A stretch of DNA of 62,009 nt. Source: Candidatus Acidiferrales bacterium (GTDB lineage Bacteria > Bacteroidota > Ignavibacteria > Kryptoniales > JAKASW01). Shown here piece by piece: positions 9,305 to 17,239 of the stretch. Positions within the stretch are counted from its first letter, which is position 1. Each line of letters begins with the position of its first letter. The notes under the pieces are model-generated. The model did no database searches and was not told the DNA's origin. It saw only the letters and a list, made by a program, of their open reading frames with translations. The translations under genes were made by a program, and so were the position numbers. Location of the stretch: positions 1 to 62,009 of the forward strand of contig DATJAY010000034.1 in the NCBI GenBank assembly GCA_035515795.1, read 5' to 3'.

Positions 9305-10636
9305 ATGACTTCTTATGAAAAACTTTCGCTGCCGCAAAGAGGCGAAAAAATTGTCTACGCGAGCGGCAGGCTGCAAGTGCCGGATAATCCAATCATTCCT
9401 TTTATTGAAGGGGATGGTACAGGTCCGGATATATGGCGGGCAAGTAAGATAGTATTTGATGAAGCAGTGAAGAGAGCTTACGGTGGGAAAAAAGAAATCG
9501 AATGGTTGGAAATCTTCGCCGGCGAAAAGGCAAACAGGATTTATGGCAGGCAGGTTTGGTTGCCGGAAGACACACTCAGGGCAGTCAACGAATACATTGT
9601 CGCGATAAAAGGCCCACTTACTACGCCGGTCGGAGGTGGAATTCGTTCTTTGAATGTTGCACTCCGTCAAGTGCTCGATCTTTATGTCTGCTTGCGGCCT
9701 GTTAGATACTTCGCCGGTGTACCATCACCGGTAAAGCATCCTGAAAAAGTTGATGTGGTGATCTTCCGCGAAAACACTGAGGATATCTACGCGGGCATAG
9801 AATATGCGGCGGGAACGTACGAAGCACAAAAAGTCTTGGATCTTCTTCAGAGAGAATTTCCGAAGGATTTCGAAAAAATCCGGTTCAACACGAAAGAAAA
9901 GGCTGATCAATTCTGGCGAACCGTCGGCGCGAACGATTTTCCCAGCGATGTAAGAGTCGGCATCGGCATTAAGCCGGTAAGTTACAGCGGGAGCGTGCGA
10001 CTGATTCACAGCGCGATTTCCTACGCGATCAGGAACAAGCGCGAATCAGTCACCATGGTGCATAAGGGGAACATCATGAAATTCACCGAAGGTGCATTTC
10101 GGGATTGGGGATATAAAGCGGCAAAAGAATATTTCGGTGCTGTCGAGATCGACGGCGGCCCATCATGTAAGATTCCTGAAGGAAAACCGGGTGCAGGGAT
10201 CATCATTAAGGACAGTATTGCCGACATCACTCTGCAGCAGGTTCTTACGAGGCCAGAGGATTTTGACGTCGTAGCCACCTTGAATTTGAATGGAGATTAT
10301 CTGAGTGACGCTCTCGCGGCACAGGTCGGCGGAATCGGCATCGCGCCGGGAGCAAACATAAACTACATAACAGGATACGCGATCTTTGAGGCGACCCATG
10401 GCACGGCACCCAAGTATGCAAACCTGAACAAGGTGAACCCGGGCTCCATGATATTGAGTGGTGTAATGATGCTCGAGTATCTGGGATGGAACGATGCTGC
10501 GAATTTGATAGTGAAGGGGATGGAGAAAGCGATACAATCGAAAGTGGTCACTTATGATTTCGCTCGACTGATGGATGGCGCGAAGGAAACTGGCACACTC
10601 GAGTTCGGAGAAGCGATAGTGCAAAATATGAGATAG
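9305..10636 (+). CDS. icd: Isocitrate dehydrogenase, probably NADP-dependent
   Basis: 443 residues. Oxidative decarboxylation of isocitrate to 2-oxoglutarate. The substrate-binding region [10 protein letters not shown], the signature [12 protein letters not shown] and the cofactor loop HGTAPKYA are present. The Lys-Tyr pair and the following Val (PKYANLNKV) match the E. coli NADP-preferring pattern, not the Asp-Ile pattern of NAD enzymes, so NADP use is inferred. The frame stays open to a TTG at 9275, but the ATG at 9305 has a strong GGGAGG site six bases upstream. The 216-base gap after gltA holds a small inverted repeat (9198-9211) and no clear promoter. Confidence 0.96.
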   Translation: MTSYEKLSLPQRGEKIVYASGRLQVPDNPIIPFIEGDGTGPDIWRASKIVFDEAVKRAYGGKKEIEWLEIFAGEKANRIYGRQVWLPEDTLRAVNEYIVAIKGPLTTPVGGGIRSLNVALRQVLDLYVCLRPVRYFAGVPSPVKHPEKVDVVIFRENTEDIYAGIEYAAGTYEAQKVLDLLQREFPKDFEKIRFNTKEKADQFWRTVGANDFPSDVRVGIGIKPVSYSGSVRLIHSAISYAIRNKRESVTMVHKGNIMKFTEGAFRDWGYKAAKEYFGAVEIDGGPSCKIPEGKPGAGIIIKDSIADITLQQVLTRPEDFDVVATLNLNGDYLSDALAAQVGGIGIAPGANINYITGYAIFEATHGTAPKYANLNKVNPGSMILSGVMMLEYLGWNDAANLIVKGMEKAIQSKVVTYDFARLMDGAKETGTLEFGEAIVQNMR

Positions 10637-10790
10637 AGGATTTCACAAAGCCTGGACAGAATTCCAGTTAAGACTGTAAGTCCGGCTGGATCGAGCAGCA
10701 CCACGTGTTTGAAAGGTGAGAGAATCGGACAGAAACGGATTGGAAGACAGTTCTCATTTTCCATTATATGATTTTTATTTTATATTTTAC

Positions 10791-10819
10791 TTGACAAAAA
10801 GATTTTATTTATTTAACTT
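10791..10819 (+). promoter_or_regulatory. Candidate promoter of the lrp-glnA operon
   Basis: A perfect -35 hexamer TTGACA (10791-10796), a 17-base AT-rich spacer and TAACTT (10814-10819), placed 42 bases before the regulator start. The surrounding 60 bases are the most AT-rich in the neighbourhood. Confidence 0.5.
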
Positions 10820-10861
10820 ATTCTTGTAAAAGACCTTAATTACTAAGACAATTACCTTGAG

Positions 10862-11338
10862 ATGATAGCACTAGCCGACAAGAAGCTTGATCCCATCGAT
10901 CACAGGATCTTGGAAATCTTACAGAAGAATGCTCGCACCAGGCTCAACGAAATGGCTCAGCAGCTTGGTCTTACTATTCCAACTATCTCCGAGCGTATCC
11001 AAAAGCTGGAAGATCGCGGGTTCATAAAAGGATACACTGCCATATTGGACGCCAAGCGATTGGGTAAGGACATCACGGCGTTCATAACTGTCTCGATCGA
11101 CTCCAGCAAACATTACCAGATGTTCATGGAGCGCGCGCGCGAAACTGAAGAGATACTCGAGTGCCATTCGGTGACAGGCGAGGGGTCACATCTTTTGAAA
11201 GTTCGAGCTGAAAATACTAATTCACTCGAGAAACTCTTATCAAGAATCCAGTCATGGCCGGGAGTGTTGAGCACCAAGACGAGCGTCGTGTTATCCACTA
11301 TCAAAGAATCAACTATTTTAAAAACACAAAACAACTAA
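10862..11338 (+). CDS. Lrp/AsnC-family transcriptional regulator
   Basis: 158 residues. An N-terminal winged helix-turn-helix (about 8-60, starting LDPIDHRILEILQKNAR) and a C-terminal RAM/ligand-binding domain (about 70-150) with the usual VTGEGSHLLKV stretch. Family members sense amino acids and form octamers that wrap DNA. The gene ends 15 bases before glnA and shares its transcript, so control of glutamine synthetase in response to an amino acid is the simplest hypothesis. No operator could be defined by eye beyond the AT-rich upstream tract. The exact ligand is unknown. Confidence 0.93.
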   Translation: MIALADKKLDPIDHRILEILQKNARTRLNEMAQQLGLTIPTISERIQKLEDRGFIKGYTAILDAKRLGKDITAFITVSIDSSKHYQMFMERARETEEILECHSVTGEGSHLLKVRAENTNSLEKLLSRIQSWPGVLSTKTSVVLSTIKESTILKTQNN

Positions 11339-11353
11339 TCTAGGAGGGACAAA

Positions 11354-12790
11354 ATGGCAAAAGCAGTAAAATCTGCTAACGAGGTAGACAAATTCTTAAA
11401 GTTTATCAAAGACAACGGTGTCGAAATTATCGATCTGAGATTCATTGACATTCCGGGACAATGGCAGCATTTTTCTATGCTTCCATCAGAATTGAACGAG
11501 GATTCATTCGAAGAAGGAATAGGATTTGACGGGTCAAGCATCCGCGGATTTCAAGCCATCAACGAAAGCGACATGGTTCTGATTCCCGACGCGACGAAAT
11601 ATTTCATAGATCCGTTTACATCTTATAAGACACTTAACGTAATCTGTGATGTATACGATCCTATTACCGGCGAACCGTACCACAGAGACCCGCGATTCAT
11701 TGCACATAAGGCAGAATCTTACCTCAAGTCGACCGGCATTGGAGATAGCGCCTACTTCGGACCGGAATATGAATTCTTCATTTTTGATAACGTGAGATTT
11801 GCGCAGACTGTGAACTCAGGATTTTATGAGATCGATTCCGAAGAAGGTATTTGGAACAGCGGAGAAAATAATAAACAAAATTTAGGATATCGTCCCAAAA
11901 CAAAAGAAGGATACTTCCCGGTCCCGCCTATAGACAGCTTACAAGATGTAAGGTCGGAAATGTTCCTCACAATGAGGCAGGTCGGGATCAATGTTGAAGT
12001 GCACCACCATGAGGTTGCCACGGCAGGCCAAACTGAAATCGACATGCGGTTTGCTCCACTCTTGGCGATGGCTGACAACATGTTGACCTTCAAGTACATC
12101 ACGAAGAACGTAGCAAAAAAATACAACAAGACCGTCACTTTCATGCCGAAGCCGCTCTTTGGAGATAATGGTACGGGCATGCACGTTCACCAGAGTATCT
12201 GGAAAAACGGGAAGCCGTTGTTTTACGGTAACGGCTATGCAAACTTGAGCGAGATGGCGCTCCACTACATCGGTGGATTGTTGAAGCATGCTCCCGCTCT
12301 GTGCGCGATTACAAACCCGACAACCAACTCCTATCACAGGCTCGTTCCCGGTTTCGAGGCGCCTGTCAATTTGGCGTACAGCCAGCGCAACAGATCTGCT
12401 TCCGTTAGAATTCCGATGTACTCAAAGAATCCGAAAGCGAAACGATTGGAGTTTCGTGTTCCCGATCCCTCGGCAAATCCTTACCTTGCTCTGCCGGCGA
12501 TGCTTATGGCGGGACTGGACGGAATAATTAACAAGCTCGACCCAGGTGAGCCACTTGATAAAGATATCTACGACCTGTCGCCGGAAGAGCTTCGAAATGT
12601 TCCTTCAACCCCCGGTTCGCTGGAAGAGTCCCTCAAGAATCTTGAACGCGACCATGAATTCCTGCTGCGCGGCGATGTATTCACTGAAGACCTCATCAGC
12701 ACGTGGATAAATTACAAAATGACGAACGAAGTGAAGCAAGTCGCCTTGCGGCCGCATCCCTATGAGTTCATGCTCTATTATGATGTTTGA
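11354..12790 (+). CDS. glnA: Glutamine synthetase type I
   Basis: 478 residues. ATP-dependent amidation of glutamate to glutamine, the main ammonium-assimilation step; dodecameric in the cytoplasm. Family motifs are the N-terminal [10 protein letters not shown], the metal/glutamate segment FGPEYEFF, the ATP-binding region [10 protein letters not shown] and the R-rich NRSASVRIP. The sequence DIYDLSPEE keeps the tyrosine (Tyr406) that is adenylylated in GSI-beta enzymes, so post-translational control is possible; no adenylyltransferase gene is in the window. The ribosome site is GGAGGG. A strong terminator follows. Confidence 0.97.
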   Translation: MAKAVKSANEVDKFLKFIKDNGVEIIDLRFIDIPGQWQHFSMLPSELNEDSFEEGIGFDGSSIRGFQAINESDMVLIPDATKYFIDPFTSYKTLNVICDVYDPITGEPYHRDPRFIAHKAESYLKSTGIGDSAYFGPEYEFFIFDNVRFAQTVNSGFYEIDSEEGIWNSGENNKQNLGYRPKTKEGYFPVPPIDSLQDVRSEMFLTMRQVGINVEVHHHEVATAGQTEIDMRFAPLLAMADNMLTFKYITKNVAKKYNKTVTFMPKPLFGDNGTGMHVHQSIWKNGKPLFYGNGYANLSEMALHYIGGLLKHAPALCAITNPTTNSYHRLVPGFEAPVNLAYSQRNRSASVRIPMYSKNPKAKRLEFRVPDPSANPYLALPAMLMAGLDGIINKLDPGEPLDKDIYDLSPEELRNVPSTPGSLEESLKNLERDHEFLLRGDVFTEDLISTWINYKMTNEVKQVALRPHPYEFMLYYDV

Positions 12791-12826
12791 GAAGCGGTAA
12801 GTAAATTAGACCAATTATATTTCAGG

Positions 12827-12855
12827 AGGGGCTGCCAGGTGGCAGCCCCTTTTTT
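12827..12855 (+). terminator. Rho-independent terminator after glnA
   Basis: A perfect 10-base stem (AGGGGCTGCC at 12827-12836, GGCAGCCCCT at 12841-12850) with tetraloop AGGT, followed by a run of Ts to 12855. The clearest terminator in the window. Confidence 0.95.
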
Positions 12856-12915
12856 ATGCGGTGTTGACGAAAAAACTGTAAGAGATACAGAAAAAACCGA
12901 GTACGGAGTGAACCA

Positions 12916-13479
12916 ATGATCGCTTACGTTTTTTGGCATTGGAAGAAACCAGAGGTGGAAACCGCCGAGTATGAGAAGCATCTTCGCAAGTTTCATGCGA
13001 AGCTCAGGGAAGAACCACCTAAGGGTTTTCTTGACTCATTTAGCGTGGGATTTGCCCGCGCTCCTTGGATAACGAGCACGGACGAAGCATTCGAGGACTG
13101 GTATCTAGTCGAGAACTTCGGTGCGCTTGGCACGCTGAACGAAGGAGTGATAACTGGAACCCGCATGACATTGCATGATGCCGCCGCCGCGATCGCAGAT
13201 GGTGGAACTGGCGGGGTTTATGCGCTACACCATGGGACAGTGATGAGTAGGCCGAGATTCGCACACTGGTTCGGAAAACCTCCGGGCATGTCATACAAAG
13301 AATGCTTCGAAGAACTTATGCCATTGGTAGATAATTCGGGGGGAGCACTATGGATGAGGCGGATGACTCTCGGACCGGCCAAGGAGTTTTGCCTTCATGG
13401 AGACACCGTTGCGGCATTTCCTCCTAGATTCAATGTTCTCGTGATACCTCTCAGGGAAATTTGGGCCGGGAATAAGTGA
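12916..13479 (+). CDS. Conserved-looking protein of unknown function
   Basis: 187 residues, no family recognised. The opening (YVFWHWKKPEVETAEYEKHL) has the look of a dimeric alpha-beta barrel, the fold of YCII and antibiotic-monooxygenase-like proteins, and the pattern may repeat near residue 95 (YALHHGTVMSRPRFAHWF). It is rich in Trp, Phe and His. There is no signal peptide or membrane helix, so it is cytoplasmic. A ribosome site (CGGAG) precedes the ATG, and a weak promoter candidate (TTGACG 12864-12869, TACAGA 12886-12891) lies just after the glnA terminator, suggesting a single-gene unit. No function is proposed. Confidence 0.75.
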   Translation: MIAYVFWHWKKPEVETAEYEKHLRKFHAKLREEPPKGFLDSFSVGFARAPWITSTDEAFEDWYLVENFGALGTLNEGVITGTRMTLHDAAAAIADGGTGGVYALHHGTVMSRPRFAHWFGKPPGMSYKECFEELMPLVDNSGGALWMRRMTLGPAKEFCLHGDTVAAFPPRFNVLVIPLREIWAGNK

Positions 13480-13725
13480 CGATTTGACGGCCCTACCACA
13501 AGTAAGTCGCCGATATTCTTTATTCGAGACCGACGTAGATACACGCTAAGGGTGCTGTTCGATTCTCGTATTTAACTTCGTCTTTTACTTTGCCAGGCGG
13601 ATGGTAAGCCAAAAAATTTTGAGGAAATTCCGATAAAAGGAGAGCGGGTTGGAGCTGACCATGTAGAACCACCGTGTCGCCGAAACAAAATAGCTGAATC
13701 AAACGACTATGCTACGGAGAAATAC

Positions 13726-14085
13726 ATGGCATTAATGAAATGGAGGGAAAGATTCGCTGTCAATATCAAAGAGATCGATGAACAACACAGGAAATGGAGA
13801 GATATGCTCGAGAATATTCTCGGTGGACTGGTGGAGTATACCCGAGTTCATTTTGCGACTGAAGAGAGACTGATACAGCAGAGCTGGTATCCTTTTTTTG
13901 AAGGGCACAAGAAAATACATGATGACATGATAGGGGAGGTGGAATTGCTCGAGTTGAGGCATAAGTCGGGCGAGACCTCATTGAGCATATATGTCATGAA
14001 TTTCTTGAAGAACTGGCTGGCTGATCACATTATGGGAACCGACAAGAATTACGGGCCCTACCTCAATTCAAAAGGAATCGTATAA
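13726..14085 (+). CDS. Bacteriohemerythrin with a shortened helix A/B region
   Basis: 119 residues. All seven di-iron ligands are present in the right order and local spacing: His21 (IDEQH), His42 and Glu46 (HFATE), His61 and His65 (GHKKIH), His101 and Asp106 (HIMGTD). Family members bind O2 reversibly in the cytoplasm or act as O2 sensors. The distance from the first to the second His ligand is 21 residues instead of about 36 in Methylococcus McHr, so about 15 residues of the helix A end, connecting loop and helix B start are missing. The reading frame is intact and has a good ribosome site (ACGGAG). It may be a working shortened form or a recently damaged gene. Confidence 0.88.
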   Translation: MALMKWRERFAVNIKEIDEQHRKWRDMLENILGGLVEYTRVHFATEERLIQQSWYPFFEGHKKIHDDMIGEVELLELRHKSGETSLSIYVMNFLKNWLADHIMGTDKNYGPYLNSKGIV

Positions 14086-14228
14086 TTTGAGATTCTTGAT
14101 ATCGCAATCATTATTAAAGAAATAATGAATGTGGTAAATCTCCATTTTCGGTAGTTGATTTCCAGCGGGAAAAATATTACTGAGAATATTCTTGACTCCG
14201 TCAATGGCTTAAACTTCAAACCATCTCA

Positions 14229-14257
14229 TTGAAACAAAATGAAAGGTTGTTTAAAAT
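14229..14257 (+). promoter_or_regulatory. Candidate acnA promoter
   Basis: TTGAAA (14229-14234), 17-base spacer, TAAAAT (14252-14257), 30 bases before the acnA ATG, with a GCGGAG ribosome site between. No operator-like palindrome seen beyond two AATATT blocks near 14175. Confidence 0.5.
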
Positions 14258-14287
14258 TAAGCAGGAATAAGAGATGCGGAGTTTAAG

Positions 14288-17014
14288 ATGAACCATTTGA
14301 GCAATTCCTTTTCGACCAAGAGGAATTTCAAGGTAAAGAACGGCCCGGTATTGATATTTCATCTGCCGTCGCTGACAAGCCTCGGCTTCAAGGTAGAGCA
14401 ACTTCCATATTCAATGCGAGTTCTCTTGGAGAATTTGCTGAGGCTTGAAGATGGCAGGGTGGTTACCTCGTCCGATATTGAGTCCCTTCTAAGATGGAAC
14501 GGGAAACCGAGTGGGGAGAGGGAGATAGCATTCATGCCCGCTCGTGTTCTACTTCAGGATTTCACGGGCGTCCCGGCCGTCGTAGATCTGGCTGCAATGA
14601 GAAGCGCGGTCGAACGAATGAAGGGGGACCCTGAGAAAATAAATCCGTTGATCCCTTCGGAGTTGGTTATCGATCATTCCGTTCAAGTTGATAAGTTCGG
14701 AACAGATGATGCCTTTCTGTTCAATGCAGACTTGGAGTTTAAGAGAAACGTAGAACGATATGCATTACTTCGCTGGGGGCAAAAGGCATTCAAAAATTTT
14801 AAGGTTGTTCCACCCGATACCGGAATAGTCCATCAAGTGAATCTCGAGTATCTCGCGCGCGTCGTTGAAACAAGGGAGCAACATGGGGAGACTGTGGCAT
14901 TCCCGGATTCGCTTGTCGGTACGGACTCTCACACGACCATGGTGAACGGGCTTGGAGTGTTTGGGTGGGGAGTCGGCGGAATTGAAGCCGAGGCCGTGAT
15001 GCTCGGGCAGCCATACTTTATGCTGACACCGGAGGTTATCGGTGTGCGATTGACGGGAGAATTGCCCGAAGGTGCAACAGCCACGGATTTAGTTTTGACT
15101 TTGACGCAAATGCTCCGCAAGAAAGGCGTCGTAGGAAAGATAGTGGAGTACTTCGGCGAAGGAATTTCCAAATTAAGTTTGCCCGACCGTGCCACAATAG
15201 CGAACATGGCACCTGAGTACGGTGCAACCATGGGTTTCTTCCCGGTCGACAATGAGACTATAAAATACCTCAGACTAACGGGGCGCAGCCCGGAGCACAC
15301 TTCTTTTGTCGAGAGCTATTGCAAGGAGCAGGGGCTCTTCTGGAACGAACAAGCACCCGAACCGATTTACAGCGATGTAGTCGATTTGGATATGAACAAG
15401 GTTGAATCGTGTCTCGCGGGCCCGAAGAGACCACAGGACAGGGTACTCCTGAAGGACGTAAAAAATTCATTCCTGGAATACCTCACGTTGTCTCCGGCCG
15501 AGCGTGGTTTCGGATTGAAGCCGGAAGATGTCTCGAAAAGTGTCCAAGTTCGCCCGAATGGATTTGCACGTGCTAAAGACGGAAGCTCATTTGAATTACA
15601 TAATGGCTCGGTGGCGATTGCGGCGATTACAAGCTGCACAAACACTTCAAATCCAAGTGTAATGATTGCCGCAGGCCTCGTTGCAAAAAAAGCCGTTGAG
15701 CATGGATTGAAGTCAAAGCCATGGGTGAAGACGAGCCTTGCGCCCGGCTCACAGGTTGTTATGGATTATTTTAAAGAAGGGGGACTGATCCAAGCGCTTG
15801 AAGAGCTCCACTTTAATCTTGTCGGCTTTGGATGCACTACTTGTATTGGAAACAGTGGGCCGCTTGACGAGGAAATTTCATCAGTCATCGAAAAGGAGAA
15901 CCTCGTTGTTGCGGCAGTGTTGAGCGGAAACAGGAACTTTGAGGGACGAATCAATCCTCATGTGAAAGCCAATTATCTGTCATCGCCTCCTCTTGTTGTT
16001 GCGTATGCACTAGCGGGCAGAATCGACTTTGATCCACTTACACAACCTATTGATAACGATAAAGATGGCAAACCTATTTTCTTAAAGGATATATGGCCTT
16101 CACGAGACGAGATTCAAGCAGTACTGAAGAAGTCTATAAAGCCTGAAATGTACCAGGCACGCTACTCGCATGCTTTCGGTGGAGGTGAGAGATGGAAAGG
16201 GTTAAGGGTTCCAGATGGAACTAGTTATCATTGGGATAGTAGCTCTACTTATATTCAAGAGCCGCCATTTTTCAAGGAGATCTCTCTGATTCCCGAGAGA
16301 GCCGACGATATTTTCGGTGCAAGAGTGTTGGCTTTGCTTGGTGATTCGATAACGACTGATCACATTTCTCCTGCAGGCTCGATTCCGGTAAATAGTCCTG
16401 CTGGAAAGTACCTAATAGAACATCATGTATTGCCCAAGGACTTTAACTCTTACGGGGCCCGCCGTGGAAATCACGAAGTGATGATCCGTGGTACATTCGC
16501 AAACATTCGACTCAAAAATTTGTTGACTCCGGGCACCGAGGGAGGCTGGAGCATTCACCTGCCAGATGGGGAAAAGACGTGGCTCTATGATGCAGCAGCG
16601 AAATACCAATCTGAGAAAGTTCCGCTGCTGGTAATTGCAGGCAAAGAATATGGCAGCGGCAGCTCGCGAGATTGGGCGGCAAAAGGAACCCTTCTTCTCG
16701 GCATCAAAGCTGTGATTGCAGAGAGCTACGAGAGAATTCATAGAAGCAACCTTGTTGGACTTGGGGTGCTTCCACTTCGATTCAAGGAAGGAGAGAGCGC
16801 TTCGAGCCTCGGACTCACCGGAAGGGAAGTGTATTCGATAAGCGGTATAAAGGATGGGCTGACACCGCGAAAAGAACTCGAAGTGGCTGCAATCGGAGAA
16901 AATGCTAAATCGATTAAGTTCAAAGTCATAGCTTGTCTTGACAGCCATGTCGATGTCGAGTATTACCTAAATGGAGGAATCCTGAACACCGTATTGAGGC
17001 AGATGCTGACATGA
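14288..17014 (+). CDS. acnA: Aconitate hydratase
   Basis: 908 residues, AcnA/IRP type. Isomerises citrate to isocitrate using a [4Fe-4S] cluster. Cluster cysteines are seen in SCTNTSNP and GCTTCIGNSG. The N-terminal FTGVPAVVDLAAMR, the GTDSHTTMVNGLGV segment and the C-terminal swivel-domain motif KEYGSGSSRDWAAKG are canonical. It completes the gltA/icd group within 7 kb and has its own promoter candidate. Downstream is a 225-base gap with an 8-base inverted repeat but no T-tailed terminator. Confidence 0.97.
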   Translation: MNHLSNSFSTKRNFKVKNGPVLIFHLPSLTSLGFKVEQLPYSMRVLLENLLRLEDGRVVTSSDIESLLRWNGKPSGEREIAFMPARVLLQDFTGVPAVVDLAAMRSAVERMKGDPEKINPLIPSELVIDHSVQVDKFGTDDAFLFNADLEFKRNVERYALLRWGQKAFKNFKVVPPDTGIVHQVNLEYLARVVETREQHGETVAFPDSLVGTDSHTTMVNGLGVFGWGVGGIEAEAVMLGQPYFMLTPEVIGVRLTGELPEGATATDLVLTLTQMLRKKGVVGKIVEYFGEGISKLSLPDRATIANMAPEYGATMGFFPVDNETIKYLRLTGRSPEHTSFVESYCKEQGLFWNEQAPEPIYSDVVDLDMNKVESCLAGPKRPQDRVLLKDVKNSFLEYLTLSPAERGFGLKPEDVSKSVQVRPNGFARAKDGSSFELHNGSVAIAAITSCTNTSNPSVMIAAGLVAKKAVEHGLKSKPWVKTSLAPGSQVVMDYFKEGGLIQALEELHFNLVGFGCTTCIGNSGPLDEEISSVIEKENLVVAAVLSGNRNFEGRINPHVKANYLSSPPLVVAYALAGRIDFDPLTQPIDNDKDGKPIFLKDIWPSRDEIQAVLKKSIKPEMYQARYSHAFGGGERWKGLRVPDGTSYHWDSSSTYIQEPPFFKEISLIPERADDIFGARVLALLGDSITTDHISPAGSIPVNSPAGKYLIEHHVLPKDFNSYGARRGNHEVMIRGTFANIRLKNLLTPGTEGGWSIHLPDGEKTWLYDAAAKYQSEKVPLLVIAGKEYGSGSSRDWAAKGTLLLGIKAVIAESYERIHRSNLVGLGVLPLRFKEGESASSLGLTGREVYSISGIKDGLTPRKELEVAAIGENAKSIKFKVIACLDSHVDVEYYLNGGILNTVLRQMLT

Positions 17015-17150
17015 GGCTAGGAATGATTTGCAAGTTCACGATTTGGCAAGTAAATTAAAAAGCTGGGTGTCAGGCCTCTGTTGTTTTAGCGGTTCATTTT
17101 ATGAAAAACGAGGCACTACAAACCGAATGTAAAGCATCGCTGAGTCCGGG

Positions 17151-17186
17151 GGTATGCAGCACTCATGTTCATGCGACATGCATACC
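17151..17186. repeat. Inverted repeat before the pseudokinase gene
   Basis: GGTATGCA (17151-17158) and TGCATACC (17179-17186) are perfect 8-base arms around a 20-base centre that itself contains two CATG blocks. It lies 54 bases before the next gene start, so it may be an operator or a leader hairpin. There is no T-run, so it is not a standard terminator. Confidence 0.5.
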
Positions 17187-17239
17187 GATAAACAAAAGTC
17201 AATGTGCAAGGACGCCTAAGATTTGCTCACTGAGTATGA

